This document shows positions 8,931-21,689 of a DNA stretch of 64,000 bases, piece by piece. The DNA is from Selaginella tamariscina (Eukaryota > Streptophyta > Lycopodiopsida > Selaginellales > Selaginellaceae). The notes under the pieces were generated by a model, which worked only from the letters and a program-made list of their open reading frames with translations, was not told where the DNA came from and did not search any database. The DNA lies in assembly GCA_003024785.1 (NCBI GenBank), contig PUQB01000322.1:62001-126000 (forward strand), given 5' to 3'. The translations under genes were made by a program, and so were the position numbers. How positions within the stretch are numbered: the stretch's first letter is position 1; each line of letters opens with the position of its first letter.

Positions 8931-10528
8931 CCGCCGCCTCTTGAAACCCTAAGAATATACCTAAACCCTAAAGGAATTAAATATATATATTAACCCTAAT
9001 AGAATATTCCTTCTGAGAATATACTTAAACCCTAAAAAGAATAAAATATAGATTCGCCCTAAACGAATATTCTTTCATTATATTATTAGCGCGTGCGTGT
9101 GCGTGGGTGTATCACATACACCCCAAAAATATAAATCATGCAGGGATTTAACATGTGTGTGTCCATGAGAATGTTAAAGTTTCATGTGTATCAATACATA
9201 TATACACATTGCATATATTAATACACATAATATATACATACACACGTGTATACACACAGACATACATACATATTACATGGGTTTAGGGTTTAAGGTTTAG
9301 GGTTTTGGATTTAGGATGGATCATGCATGGTGTGTATGTATGAGAGAAGAGAGAGTGTTGAAAAATGATTTTTGTACACATTGCATATATTAGTATACAT
9401 ATATACTTTTACACATATTATACACAGATATACATACATAGTATATGAGAGAAGAGAGACAGTACATATTATGGATCATGCATGGTGTGTATTATACACA
9501 CAGACATACATACATATTAGTACAATATTAGAGAGACCGAGTACATATTATAGATCATGCATGGTGTGTATGTTTGAGAGAAGAGAGACAGTACATATTA
9601 ACATGGATCATGCATGGTGTGTATGTATGAGAGAAGACAGAAAGTACACATATATACATACACACGTGTATACACACAGACATACATACATATTACATGA
9701 GTAAATTCATTGTGTTACATATTAGGGTTTAGGGTTTAGGGTTTAGGATGGATCATGCATGGTGTGAAGAGAGAGTGTTGAAAAATTATTTTTGTACACA
9801 CATGTATACACAGGGTTTAGGGTTTAGGGTTTAGGGTTTGCTCCCAATAAGCTTAATATAAATATTACACATGTAAATTCAATGTGTTACATACACACAA
9901 ATTGAGTACATATATCATACATGCGTTGAACATAATGTTTTCAATAAAGAAGCAACATATTTCTTCAGTTTGGTTTAGGGTTGTGCATGTGTGTGCATAT
10001 GTGTTTTTGTAAGTTCTTGTAATGCGTGTGTAAATTTATGAATGTGTTTATATATGTGTGCAAAACAAACATCAAATAATTAAGAAAATAATATTAATAA
10101 ACACACTATGAACATATTTTAAATTATACATAATAATATATGATTTTATCTAATATATAGCCATATATAGTTTTAATAATATATATTAATTTAATATTGA
10201 TAAAAAGGTTTAACATTGAAATATTCTTGAAATAATAAGAAATTAATTGAGAAAATCCCATTAATATATATATACATAATAATATATCAATTTATTTATT
10301 GTATAAGTATATATTTATATATATATAATATAAATATACTTGAATACTAAGAATGTAGAATATAGTCTAAAATTTCGTAATATTAAACAGCTTGAATCAC
10401 TTGAATAACATTAAATGCAATTTTAAAATACTCATTGGAACTGGAGAGTATATATGTCAGAGTGTCGGATATTTGTGTCAACTCATCTTTTATTTTCTGT
10501 TCTTTTTAAAAAATTTGAATTTCTGACA
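8931..10528. repeat. Telomere-like and minisatellite stretch, otherwise no gene
   Basis: TTTAGGG-type runs occur near 9279-9310, 9721-9748 and 9810-9839, the last with four units. AAACCCTAA lies near 8944 and 8964. Between them a motif around GGATCATGCATGGTGTGTATG recurs about six times (near 9318, 9474, 9556, 9605, 9752). From 9840 to 10,528 the DNA is AT-rich with nothing recognised. This could be an interstitial telomere tract or simple satellite growth. Confidence 0.8.
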
Positions 10529-10738
10529 TATGTATTGTCGGTCTGACATGTAAATTTGAAAATGCATTTAATTTCCCACTCAAATTCAGATCTGGTTCTT
10601 TCTCGCAAGGGTTTCTTCATTTCTGTATTTTTCACTCTTTAGATCTTCTTTTTTCTTCATAGTGATCATCTCAGGAGCGAGATTAAATTGGGTGCTATTC
10701 TTTATAGGAAAGCACGGCGCCTTCAGTGCTGTTTACAA

Positions 10739-11516
10739 GTATTATAAACAAATTTAAAAATACTTATAAAGATTCACTCTCTTACATTCTCTCTTAAAAT
10801 TACAATTTAGGGGTTTAGGAATGCATTAGGATTATAATATATTCCGTTAGGGATTTATCCCGTTTAAATATCCTTTTAACTTAATATTCTAGGTTAACCG
10901 GGGCGGCGGGATTAATCCGGCCATTTTTTTTTCGCCTTTCGAAGAGGTGGCGGGATTAATCCCGCCACCATCTCTCGGGCAATGCTTCTCCGCCACTGAA
11001 AAAGAGTGGCGGGATTAATCCCGCCGATAACCTTCTCAACTGAAAGAGTTACCAGAATTTATTAGAAAGAGTTGTCGGCGGGATTAATCCCGCCAACCAT
11101 TTTAGGAGGCAGGGAAGGGGTGGCGGGATTAATCTCGCCACCACTTCCCTGTTTTAAGGATTTGGGGACAGGATTTATCCCGAGATCTCTTTGAAATCAT
11201 AGTTTTGGAGAGAGTTATGTGCGGGTTTAATCCCGCCACCCATTCCCCGTCGTAAGAATTGTGGGCGGGATTAATCCCGCCGACTCTCTCCGAAGGGGTT
11301 GAGTCGGCGGCGGGATTAATCCCGCCGACCGTTCCTCGTCGGAGGGATTCGTGGGCGGGATTAATCCCGCCCATCAGTTGTATTAATCAAACATGAGATA
11401 TTATCTCTAAACATAATTATATTATTGCATATGCATATTATTAAGTAACCGTAATTCAGATTTCTTAAAATATTGCATAAACAGATATCATAAATAATAC
11501 AATTATTTATGTGCAG
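10739..11516 (+). other. Putative 5' UTR intron of copy 2
   Basis: This is equivalent to 213-1242. The donor has lost four bases relative to copy 1, leaving CAAGTATTAT, so splicing may be weakened. The acceptor TTATGTGCAG is unchanged. It contains the contracted dyad array. Confidence 0.35.
10900..11372. repeat. Dyad array, copy 2, shorter by six units
   Basis: Perfect dyads start at 10,949, 11,008, 11,077, 11,264, 11,309 and 11,354. Compared with copy 1, the 254 bp from dyad 734 to dyad 988 are missing, so the spacer after 11,264 is the one that follows 988 in copy 1. The breakpoints fall dyad to dyad. The dyad at 11,008 is perfect here but mutated in copy 1 at 477. Confidence 0.95.
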
Positions 11517-11522
11517 GACAAT

Positions 11523-14500
11523 ATGTTTAATACTGGAGATAAAGTATGTCTTCTTCGGAACAACGAGATAGTTGGCACTGGAACTGTGGAAGTTCGAGAT
11601 AATAATGCATCATGTCACAATATTGCCCAAGGATCTTGTGTGTACGTATGGGTGAACACCATTTACAAGCATGTTGAGGTTCTGGGAATGGAATTTGAGG
11701 AGGGTTCTCCTGTATTGTGGAATTTGGATGAAGTCAAGGCTGACACAGAATATGCAGAGTCACAAACAAATAGTAGCACGAGTTTACCAGATGATGGCTT
11801 GCCTGCTGTGATGGATGAGGTGATTCTCTTTCTTCGTGAGATTGAAGTCGGAAGAGGCATCATCACAGCTATAAATCCAATGGAAGCAGTGTCAGAAGAG
11901 AAACTAGGGTCCGACTTCGTGGGTGTAGTTGTGACAGAGGTTTCACCTAATGGCACATTGTATCCTGGATCCCTCGTGAGGTGGCGAACATCTGAATTAA
12001 GACGGCAAGATGGTTCAACATATTCTGGGTTGGATTTCAATAATAACAACCCGGAAGAACAACTCATATTTGAAGAGGTTCCTTGCATTGGTCCTATTGT
12101 AAGAAAAAGGCGATTCATGGGTTGTAGATCTTCCCCTGCAAGTTTCAGCAAGAGGGTAAAGATGGATCCTACATCTTCCGAAAGTGTTACGAGCATTTCC
12201 ACGATTGACTGTTGCAAGAAGAAGTGTTGTCAGATGGCAGACCGGAATGAAATTACCCAATGTAGACATGTCTTTCGTATGCTCACCCAAAAGCAAAGGC
12301 ATGAGTTTGTATATGCTGCACTAACTGGGTGTATTGATGGAATGGCCTCGGACACAGGTTATCAGAGTACATCCATGGTATTTAATAAGGTGGCCATCTG
12401 CTTCAAAGCTTGGTACAGTATATACGGGATCCCAAAGACCACGTTCTACCGTCGGAGGGATGAGTGGCTAGATGGAGCGCGAACCTCAGTTCATGGGAAC
12501 ACTCGCTTGGTCAAAACCCGCTCTCACATCATGGCAGCCATAGAGATACTCAAGGCTTTTGTGGAAGCAAATGCAGACAGGATGCCTCACAAATGCCGAA
12601 CCACAAATGCAGGGGTCAGGGAAAATCTCAAGGTTTTGCCTTCAATCTACACTCAATTGAAGCTGTGTGAACATGTGAACAAGTGCCTCAGTTTGATGGG
12701 GCTCCAAGCAATCTGCACTGGTACCTTCAACAACATATGGAATACTCATTTTAAGGATGTGGAGATTGCAAAACACTCTAGCTTTTCAAGTGTGACACTT
12801 GTACATCATTGAAGGCTGCAGAGGCTTGTGCAAAAACCTTGGTGGAGATCACTACCATTCAAAAGAAGATGGAGGCCCACATGATTGCACAACAAACTTG
12901 CCGGTCTCAGTACTATGCACACCGCATGCTTTCTGTGTCACGCCCATCAGAGTACCTGTGCTTGATCCATGACAAGATGGATCATTCAAAGACCAGCATT
13001 CCAAAGCTCTTTGCAACACCAAAGTGCCTTGGAAATGTCATGAAACTTCCGATTTCATTGACAGGTGTGCTAACACATGGACACGGTTGTGAGTCATATG
13101 GACACTTTTCACTTCCACATTGGTCTAGCGACTCCAATTTCACTATTGGGTCGTTAGCCATGTGTTTCAGAAACCTTGAAGCCCACTCACAGACAAGTCC
13201 TATCAGTGATCTCAAAGTGAAGAAACAACACCTTCAACCTTTACATAATGCTCTCATGAACACGTCTGCACTTGAGGCTACTTGGGAATATGAGAGGCAT
13301 TGTCACACCTGCACAAAACAGATGGCCCTGTTGAGAGTTCAGGTTCAGTGGAGGGATCTAGCTCAAATAGTGTACATGTGTCCTCAACATCAAATAAGCT
13401 TCCTCGTCATTTGCTTTTACAGATGGATAATTGTGCAGGCGAGAACAAAAATAGGTAAATCATTTTACTTAAGGGTTTCTCAAGCTCATACTTACTTTTA
13501 TTTTCTAGATATGTGCTAGCATACTTGTCAATGCTTGTTGCCAAAGGTGTGTTTGAAACAATCACGCTCAGTTTCCTTATGGTTGGTCACACTCATGAAG
13601 ATATTGATGCGTTCTTCAGCAAGGTCTCCAACTCTACAAAAAGGACAAGTGCACTTACCTTACCGCATATGATGAATCTTTTTGAAAATTGCATCTCCAA
13701 AAAAAGTTGTGCTTTGCTTGTGACTGAGGTGCCAGACTTCAAAAAATTTCTCAAGGAGTATATAAAAGAAGGGAGTGATTCTTTAGTTGGTCACCTTGTG
13801 CCGCTACAATTCTTTTTCTCCATACGAGATGGTATACCTATTATGCAGTACAAGTTACGGCCATCAGAGCAGGAGTGGTTACCGAAAGAGGGCTTAATGC
13901 TCTTCAAAAGTGGAGAGGATGGAAAGCCACTTCTCCCAGAAGGACAACCAGACCCTATTCCATTGAGTGCCCAGCTCAAGGAACAAGAGGTTATTATTGA
14001 TGGCATCAAAAAATATGTGGCATGGGTTCAAAAATCGATGCCAAAGAATTCTGATAAGGCAACTGGTTACTCAGAACTATATAAGCATGTGGTCAACTAT
14101 TGGGAGACTGTTGTTCGAGAGTTGGAAGGGCCTACTGTCACAAGTACAGAATTGCAACACCCTTTCTGGCCTAAAACAAGGTGGCGAGAGGAGATTGAAA
14201 TGACATCACTGAGCATAGACGACATAGAAGCCAGTAGTGATGTGGAAGTGCAAACCCCACACTTTGTTGGACAAAGGAACCAAAAACCTAAAGCATACTT
14301 TGATTGTTGCCAAGGATCTTCAAAAACTAATGATGGTTCTCATTACTCCAGATGCGTCATATAATCAGCCTATTTGGATGGGTCAAATTATCGACACACC
14401 TGAAGTAATCACAAAAAATAGTATTGTTAAGGTTGCATGGTTCAAACCACAAAAAAGGCGACACGAGAAGGAGAGCGAAAGATATAATGGATGCCTAGAG

Positions 14501-14638
14501 AAAACATGGTCTCCCAATCAAAAAGACCCAGCATGTTTTATAAATGTTAAATCCATTCGATATGGGTGGATGTCAAGAAGCGTTGATAAAGTCACGATTA
14601 ACAAAACTGCAAGGGAATGTATGTTTTCTGAAGCTTAA
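11523..14638 (+). pseudogene. DUF7869-family gene, copy 2 (three frameshifts)
   Basis: It opens at ATG 11,523 and matches copy 1 throughout, including the 54-nt intron at 13,455-13,508. It reads through the site where copy 1 is broken (near 12,633) but has its own damage. One base is lost near 12,787 before the CxxC motif, four bases net near 13,304-13,318, and one base is gained near 14,310 before the C-terminal segment. The catalytic-looking HTHEDIDAFFS region is open from 13,513 to 14,364. Because the two copies carry different lesions in otherwise near-identical sequence, decay followed the duplication, unless some indels are assembly errors. Confidence 0.7.
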
Positions 14639-15139
14639 AGCAATTACAAAATTATAAAATATCATATATTTAATATTCATAATTATTATAAACTCTTTAA
14701 TAATAGTACCAAATTGTATACTTAACTATATAAATTTAAAAAATGATATGGAAGATTGACTATATTATTATAGGATTTTATATATATATTATTACTACTA
14801 CAAATTTTTAATTAATAATGTTATATTTAAATATTAATATTTTAATAACAACATCAATATTTATATAATGTACCTCTTATGCTCTTCCTTAATTGTTATA
14901 TTAGGCAATATATTATATAATTTAATACTTCTACTTTTATAATGTTATTAATTTTTGTTCAATGAATGCTATAATTTATTAAAGGGTAGAATACAAAATA
15001 GAATATTCTAAAGAATATTCTTTTCAAACATATATTCTAAAGAATATTCCTTTAATATTAGAAAATGCTAATTAAATAGCTAAAATTGCTAATTATTAGG
15101 AAATGGGACTATAGCCATGCCCATTTTAGTTACAACTTG

Positions 15140-16228
15140 CATATTTTTTCATGATTTATTTATAAACCCATACATCAGTGAATCATATGAGTTGGTTTCC
15201 AATCAACCAATCACTATTTACAGTTGACTCATTAACTTTCCGCAAACTCAACTTTAAAACTCATAAAATATCAGCCTTGTGTACTCTTCTTATTTATAAA
15301 TAAATATCCTTGTTTATAATTTCAATCATTTTGAAATTAAAATAAAATATATTTACCTTATATTTTATGTTTAAATTATAACATTTAAGGAAAATACTAT
15401 ATTTAAATAAGAAACTTTATAAATAAATCAAATAAATTTTATATGTAAGTATTTTATTCATTTAAATTTTCCAATAATTAAATGTATCATTCAACCTTGC
15501 CTTGTCCACACGAGGTTCATTCATCGTAATGAATAAATTTAATTTAATGTCATGTTCTACAAATTAACATGCTTTTGCATTTCTACTTATTCCATTCTTA
15601 CTTCCCTTCTGGTTACGTCTCAACTTGATTAGGCTCCTACATTTTTTTATACTTTATTAAAAAATAAACAAGAGATAATTAAAATGGTTAAATCTTACTC
15701 TTCTAATAGCATTCTCAACAATTTAATGGCATTGGAATACTTTTGAAAATAATTTTATACAAGAAAAGGCCAACCTAGTTGGCCCACGCATTTAAAAGCC
15801 TTTGTAAAATTCAAGTACCTGGGAAGCATGATATAGATTGATATTTATGGTCATCGTGTTTATCTGTGATTGTATATAAGGTTCTCTCTCTAATAATCTA
15901 ATAGTTTAACTAAACATAATTTAAAAATCCGTTTGTGCATGTGCAATGTGTATATGTGCATGCGCAACAGGAACACAACCATGGGTGATAGGCCTTATCC
16001 CAAAGAAAGGAGTGTAACAGAAGTACTAGCGAAGTCTATTACCAAATAAAATTTTAAATTATATTAATAAATATTTATTTTATTTTATAAAAGTAAACAT
16101 TAATTGAGTTAAGAGCATTAAATGAGCTTTTAATATAGTGCTATTTTGTTTGGATTTGAACCCATGACTCCACATAGCTTTTACTTCACATAGCTTTTAG
16201 GGCAAACCCTAAAATTAGGGCCGTGAAG
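15140..16228. other. Upstream region of the left F-box copy
   Basis: About 1.1 kb of AT-rich DNA is conserved between the two duplication copies. It contains a telo-box-like AAACCCTAAAATTAGGGC about 25 bases before the ATG, a possible leader element. No other gene, RNA or TATA box could be supported. Confidence 0.5.
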
Positions 16229-17375
16229 ATGAGCACTCTCGACGATCTCCCGGAGGCGCTGTTTAGGTATGCATATCTCTTTTGTCTACCTTGCAATAGC
16301 AATGCATTTTATCCTTGTATCAGGTGCATCATGCTCAAGCTACCCATCCGATCGTTGTTGGTTGCACGAGCAGTGTGCAAATCCTGGAATCTCTTCCTCT
16401 CCAACGATACATTCTTAGCTGACCATGATGCAAAAGGTTCCCCATGAGTCTTGGATCGTTACCCAGGTACCTGGAAAGTTGATGTTGTTTAATACCACCA
16501 ATCTTGCAAGCAATGATTGGATCGATAAGCCAATTAAATTGGAATTGCCATCTGGAAATTGGAATTTGATCGAAGCTTCAGAAGGACTACTCTGTTTTGT
16601 CTCGTTTGTAGGAGTGATTGAGGATATAAAAGGGGTGTTGATTTACAATCCAGTAACCCGGGCAAGCAGAGAGAGATTGTAGGTCCACCTCCACTACATG
16701 TACTCACTTATATACTTATAGTGTATTTTATTTTATCATTAATCTTTATACAATGTGTAGGACCGGGATTTTTGGAAGTTCACATGCTCCAAAGAGATAG
16801 GGGAATGGAAAGTAGTTACATTGGACCGAGGGCAAGCACATATGTTCAGTTCCAAGACAGGAGAGTGGAGTCTAGGCTGCAAACCAGTGAGTGAGGACCA
16901 TCTTTATGGAGCTTTGGGAAGAGGGTCAAGCACCCGCTCCCAACTTATAACTGGTATGACAATGTTGTTGCCACTTATGACTTGGACAGGGATTCATGGA
17001 CAAAACTGGAGGGCACACTCCCAGAAATGGAAGGTGAAAGTCCTTGGGCAGTGGTTCATTGTGTAGGACATGGGACATTTGCCATCGGCAGTATGGAGAA
17101 TGAAGAGGCAAAGGCTATTCAAGTTTTCAAGCACGTCGCAAACAAGAAGAAGAAATGGGAACTTGTGTCTCAGTCTCCACTGCTGCACGATCCTAGTGAA
17201 TATGCTATCGTTGTTAGTGATGGCTTGAACAACATATGGATTAAGTTCAATATCCAGAAGCTCATCGTAAATTATAACCTTGCGTCCAAGAGTTGGAGGT
17301 TCTTTCAAGATTTCAATTTCCATCCATCACGTGCTTCACGTTTAGCTTTGGGCAGCCTTGAAACATGTATGTAGG
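16229..17375 (+). pseudogene. F-box/kelch-like gene, left copy, broken
   Basis: It is the paralogue of the open gene at 35,923. The F-box part (LDDLPEALF, then MLKLPIRSLLVARAVCKSW across a 57-nt intron) is intact. The frame is then broken four times relative to the right copy: one base gained near 16,438, two near 16,670, one lost near 16,930 and one lost near 17,327. The substrate-binding half would not be made. An intact F-box fragment alone could still bind SKP1 if translated, which is speculative. Confidence 0.8.
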
Positions 17376-18227
17376 TGTGTAGATAGCTATAAACTCAAGA
17401 GTCTTCTGTTTGAATTGGTACATTTACTATTAATAAATCTTGTTTTGCTTTGTTATTTGTAGTGTCTAAATTCTCTCTCTAAACAAAGCTTATAAAGACC
17501 ATGAATGGCACTACCAATGCTCTTGGGTGACTACATGATGGACCAAGGCAGCTTGACGACTCCCAAGACACAGTGAATGAGGAGGACAACTTGGTTGACC
17601 GAGAGACAAACTGCCAAGCTCTACCACATTATCGGAGTGATAACCACAACACAACAACTGAGTTGAGGCTACAAATGCTATGAATGTGTTGGTAATAGAG
17701 GTTGTGCAAAGGAATAAAGGCTCTCATGGATACTCATATACACGGTAGAGATTTTAATTTACATCTGAGTGCTAAACGCTGAAATAGATAATTGGGTAAT
17801 TTATATATATATTTTCACAAATATTCTTTTAACATTGAATCTTAATATAATTTTGTACAATTATGTTTTAGATTAGTAAACCTAGCATTATATAGTTAAC
17901 ATTTTTTTTTTAGAAAAATAAAAAACAATGGTCGGGATTGTGTTTGCATAAATAGAATTTATTTAAGATCTTTAAAGAAGGAGATGTTCAAAATCTGAAA
18001 TATGATGTTCTTGTCTTTATTTGTTTGAAATTTATTATTTGTTATTTTTGAACAAGAAAACCATGGGTAAAAATGCCATGTTTAAAGTAAATACTGGTGG
18101 ACTTATTGTTCTGTATTTAACTTAAAAGATTGTTGTTTTGAATGGTTTTGACTTTGATATGGACAATAACACTTCTCCATGTGCTTCTAAGTACACGTTT
18201 AGCTTCCTGCCCCACAAGGGCTATGTG

Positions 18228-18420
18228 TTTCCTTTATTTTAGGTCTGTGTTGCTCAAGCTACCCACCAATAGTGTTTGTTGCACATGTTGTGTGCAAATC
18301 CTAGAATCTATTCCTCTCCATTGGTTCCTTCTTAATTTAGGATAAATCACAATGCAACATCCTACTTTACAACCCAATGACATGAGAGGTCGAATGCAGG
18401 TACTTACAAGAGAGTAATAG
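18228..18420 (+). pseudogene. F-box relic, left duplication
   Basis: TATTTTAG followed by GTCTGTGTTGCTCAAGC aligns with the exon-2 start of the neighbouring F-box gene, giving SVLLKLPTNS and, after a frameshift, VVCKS. Further on, ATCCTACTTTACAACCCAATG corresponds to the YNPVT motif of the kelch-like half. The intervening part is deleted. A matching relic lies at about 37,905 in the right copy. Confidence 0.6.
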
Positions 18421-18944
18421 CAACTACCACCTGACTTATTTAGGGGATTTGAGTCAATTGACAAGATTTGAATTGAAAAAGAATACCCAATATATTGAAT
18501 AGTTACAAGTGTCCTAGTAACCACCAAGACCACATGAATTCACTTCATATTTGGCCTGCAGAGTCCTCGAAGACCAACTTCTCTTTTCATGGCTATAGGA
18601 CTTAGCTTAGAACATTGGGACACCCTTGATATACCTTCATCGTAATTGTACTTTACCAGTTGCCAATGTCCAATCTTGGGCTCCAAGTTGGAGGTCCAGT
18701 CGTTGCTTCATGGGGTATGAGAGTGTGTGTTGGTGGCCTATATTTCAGACGCTACCGTGTACTGAGAGATTGGAGTTCCTTTGGGGGTGCGTGCTTTTTC
18801 TAAGGAAGTAAGAGAGAAAGAGTGGAAGGGCGAACTGTAGCAAGCATAGACAGAAAGATTTATATATATTACAACTTGGACGTACAAGGTGGCCCTCTAC
18901 TAAAGATCAATGGTCAAAATCACTATCTATTGGTAGACAGGAAC

Positions 18945-19090
18945 AAGACGAACTAGAAGGACCCGACCACTACTTGCATGCCTACTTATATAGTGGTCAG
19001 GTGGCAAAAATAAGCCACATGAAGAAGACGAACTAGAAGGACCCGACCCACTACTTGCATGCCTACTTATATAGTGGTCAGGTGGTACTA
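18945..19090. repeat. Tandem duplication of about 75-80 bp
   Basis: AAGACGAACTAGAAGGACC through TATAGTGGTCAGGTGG occurs twice in a row here but once in the right duplication copy (about 38,617-38,675). It is a private change of the left copy. Confidence 0.85.
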
Positions 19091-19479
19091 GGCCATGGGA
19101 CCATGTGTCACTCTCATAATGGATATCCTCCCAAGGATAGGGTACTAGCCTACTGCCTTATTGCATCTCCCCCATGTGTGCCGTCCTTAGTACCTTAGAG
19201 GTTATTGACATTGCTGCATGTTTCCTGTCCTTATGTATCAGTGCCACTTGATAGGGTCACCATCCCTCTAGATGCCCTCCGTTGGTAGACCGCATGAGTC
19301 TTGGCATCTGCCCGGCCATTGATCATACGCTCTGACTACCCATCTTGGCGGGCGGCCACACAATCGTCAATTAGATGCTTGGACTTACCTACTGGCACGT
19401 CTTTGGGCCATGTTTTTAGAGTCCTTGGCCTACCCTTAGTGCTTATGATATGCAACATCCTCTTCCACTACTTCTAATT

Positions 19480-21330
19480 GATTTCTAGCACGGCATCGGC
19501 ACATCCCTCAACTCAGTGGTCCCTTGTAGCTTGGTTGTGATGCCCACATCTTGTTTCTGGGTTTGCATGAGATGAGTTTCAAGCTCATCGATCCATTCAT
19601 GCGCTAAGTGTAGCTCCTCCTCCTCTTAATTTGCTCCTTATGGTTTTGTGCATTCCCTCCAACTCCTGCACGGTGATCAGCGCTTGGGTTACCTTGGCCT
19701 TGGCTGCCGTCACTCGCTCCATGTTGTCGTTCTCTTGAGGCAGAATCACTATGGCCCAGCCGTCTCATATGGTTCCCCATCTTGAGCTATGAGTTGTGCC
19801 TTGACCCTTTTCAACTCTAGCTCTTGTGCATCGAGCTGGTTGTTACAATGGTGCATTTATGTCCTAGCGGTGGCTATCAACTCGTAAGCATTTTGATCTT
19901 CACATTCTTTTGTTCCAGCTCAGTGCTATTCTCTTAGGCTTGCCGAGCCATTTCAGCTAGTGCGTGCTTTGGTCGTGCTGAAATTGTTCGTAGCTACGCT
20001 GGAGTTCCTCATGGCTCCTTTGGAGATCCTCATGCTTTTTTTGGAGCTCGTCGAGTGTAGTAAGATACTGTGTATTGTTCCTTTTGAGAGGTTCGGTACC
20101 GGCTTGTGAGGCTTTCCACAATGACGTCGTGCTCCTATGCTATCCCCTTGAGATCCAATTTGTCATTGACTGCCATACATTTCCTAATTCGACCAAAGGC
20201 CTTCCTGAGATCACTCTAAACTCCACATGCCCAACGTCCGTTTGCATGGAAGTGGTGGTATGCATCCCAACAACTCTAGCTCTGACTCTATTTCTTCCGG
20301 TTCTGGCTTGGCCACTAGAGATTGTGGCGGTGGTCCAATGTACCTCGTTGATTCTTGTTGTACATGTGGTGGGTTTGAGGGTAATCAAGGACCTACCGTA
20401 ATGGGAACTATTGGGATCGACTTTGTTGCCGGTGGCCTCTGCTCCTTCTCCTATAATTCTTGAAGCTTGGTTGCTTTGGCTTTGGAGAGTCTTTGTCTCA
20501 TCCCCTTTTTTGAGATGAATCCGCCGCCTCTGGTTGTTTCCCTTTGTCCCCCGGCTTGTCCCGGATTGCTCCCCCTCTCCTCAGTGTCTTGTAGTGTTTA
20601 GTCCGGAGCTGCACAGGTACGGGGGTTGGAACTCGATTGAGCAGTCATGTAATCATGACATTGATGTGGCCTATCGTTGAGAGTCTCCTCTTGCTTCCAC
20701 TTTCGATTGCATTGATGCCGAGAGTTAATGTTGAATCATAAAGTGTTTAAGGTAGTCTACCAAGTCCACCTCGATCCCTTCCCATGCACAACATAGCGCA
20801 TTCACCAGCCATGTGGTGATCCTCCTCTCCGTTCTTACAGGTGACGAGTGCGAGGAATTCATCTACCTCTCCCCTTCTTGTAAGTTGAACCGGGACAGGG
20901 AGATCTCCTCCTTATTTTTCGGGAACCATTGGTACATGGGCTTCGAAAGACCGTCTAATGGCAGCCCATCTTTTGCTAACTTGAAAACCGATGCTAAGTT
21001 GTCAATCCCTATATAATATGACGTGCTTTCTCCTAAGTGAAATATGATCCTAGATCACTTGATTTTCTCGGTCTCCAACTGGAGAACTCTATGAACCACC
21101 TTGGTATCTCTGAGAACGTCAGGTCCTCCACATGTTCCCACAGGAGATTGAAAAACCCCATCAAATTCATCTTCCTCCTGACTTGCACTACTTCCAGTAG
21201 CTCGATTAGCTTCTTCGACAGGGAGTACCTAGAGAATATGAGTTCTACTATCCTGTTGTGCCCCCCCAGGTTACATGGATTTCTCGAATCGATGTTGGTC
21301 TAATGCACTTGGTCCATTCCATAGGCATGG
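19480..21330 (-). pseudogene. Gag-like retroelement gene, left copy, broken
   Basis: Reading the minus strand from about 21,330, fragments in several frames give MPMEWTKCIRPTSIREI, a segment like the right copy's LLWEHVEDLEIARWF, one like GLSEPMYQWFPKKRRSPV, and finally a glutamine- and glutamate-rich stretch that looks like a long coiled coil. A start close behind an LTR-like stretch, a C-terminal coiled coil and linkage to Ty3/gypsy pol suggest a gag gene. No zinc knuckle was found, so the call rests on position and composition. Confidence 0.4.
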
Positions 21331-21334
21331 CGTT

Positions 21335-21654
21335 GAAGAGACTTGGTGTGGTGGGAACGTTTGTTGCAGAATAAGGGAAAACAAGGGTTCTCAAGCTGTT
21401 TCTATGCCTTTATAAGGGAGTTTTGATGTGGTAGTTCTAGTGACATCATTTGAGATGATTGGCATGTCTCACCTTGATTATGCAACGATGGCACTAGCTG
21501 ACCATCATTGCCTTTGTAGTACGTGTCTCATGTGTGTGTCCCACCCACGTGGACTATGTGACCATGTGAGTTGGGCCACTCATGTGCTTTCTAGAAGCTA
21601 GCTCCTCTATTGAATGCTCGTTGGACTATGTCTTGTCCCCTTGTTTTGTGGGCA
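21335..21654 (-). mobile_element. LTR-like stretch between pol end and gag-like gene
   Basis: On the minus strand a purine tract (GGAGGAGAAATGATGGGGG, 21,673-21,655) directly precedes TGCCCACAAAACAAGG, as a polypurine tract precedes an LTR. Downstream is a TATAAA near 21,415-21,410 within CTCCCTTATAAAGGC, and then the gag-like start. Pol lies upstream and gag downstream, so this may be a single LTR shared by two head-to-tail elements. The right end and primer-binding site were not found. Confidence 0.4.
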
Positions 21655-21689
21655 CCCCCATCATTTCTCCTCCATGCTAAGGTGTGTTG

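Larger units (their letters stand above)
10529..15139 (+). mobile_element. Duplicated DUF7869-gene unit, copy 2
   Basis: It repeats copy 1 from its leader to GTTACAACTTG with only scattered substitutions and small indels. Its left edge is preceded by AT-rich DNA. Its right edge joins the F-box segmental duplication at ACTTG, a motif also present at the corresponding point (34,834-34,838) of the other duplication copy. The convergent minus-strand gene and second array of copy 1 are absent here. Confidence 0.65.

Noticed and set aside
10529..15139. Terminal inverted repeats for the duplicated unit
   Set aside because: The reverse complement of the right end was not found near the left edge of copy 2, so no TIR is claimed.
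20075..20463. Plus-strand frames of 78-108 codons
   Set aside because: They are antisense to the gag-like region, and the coiled-coil composition is on the minus strand.
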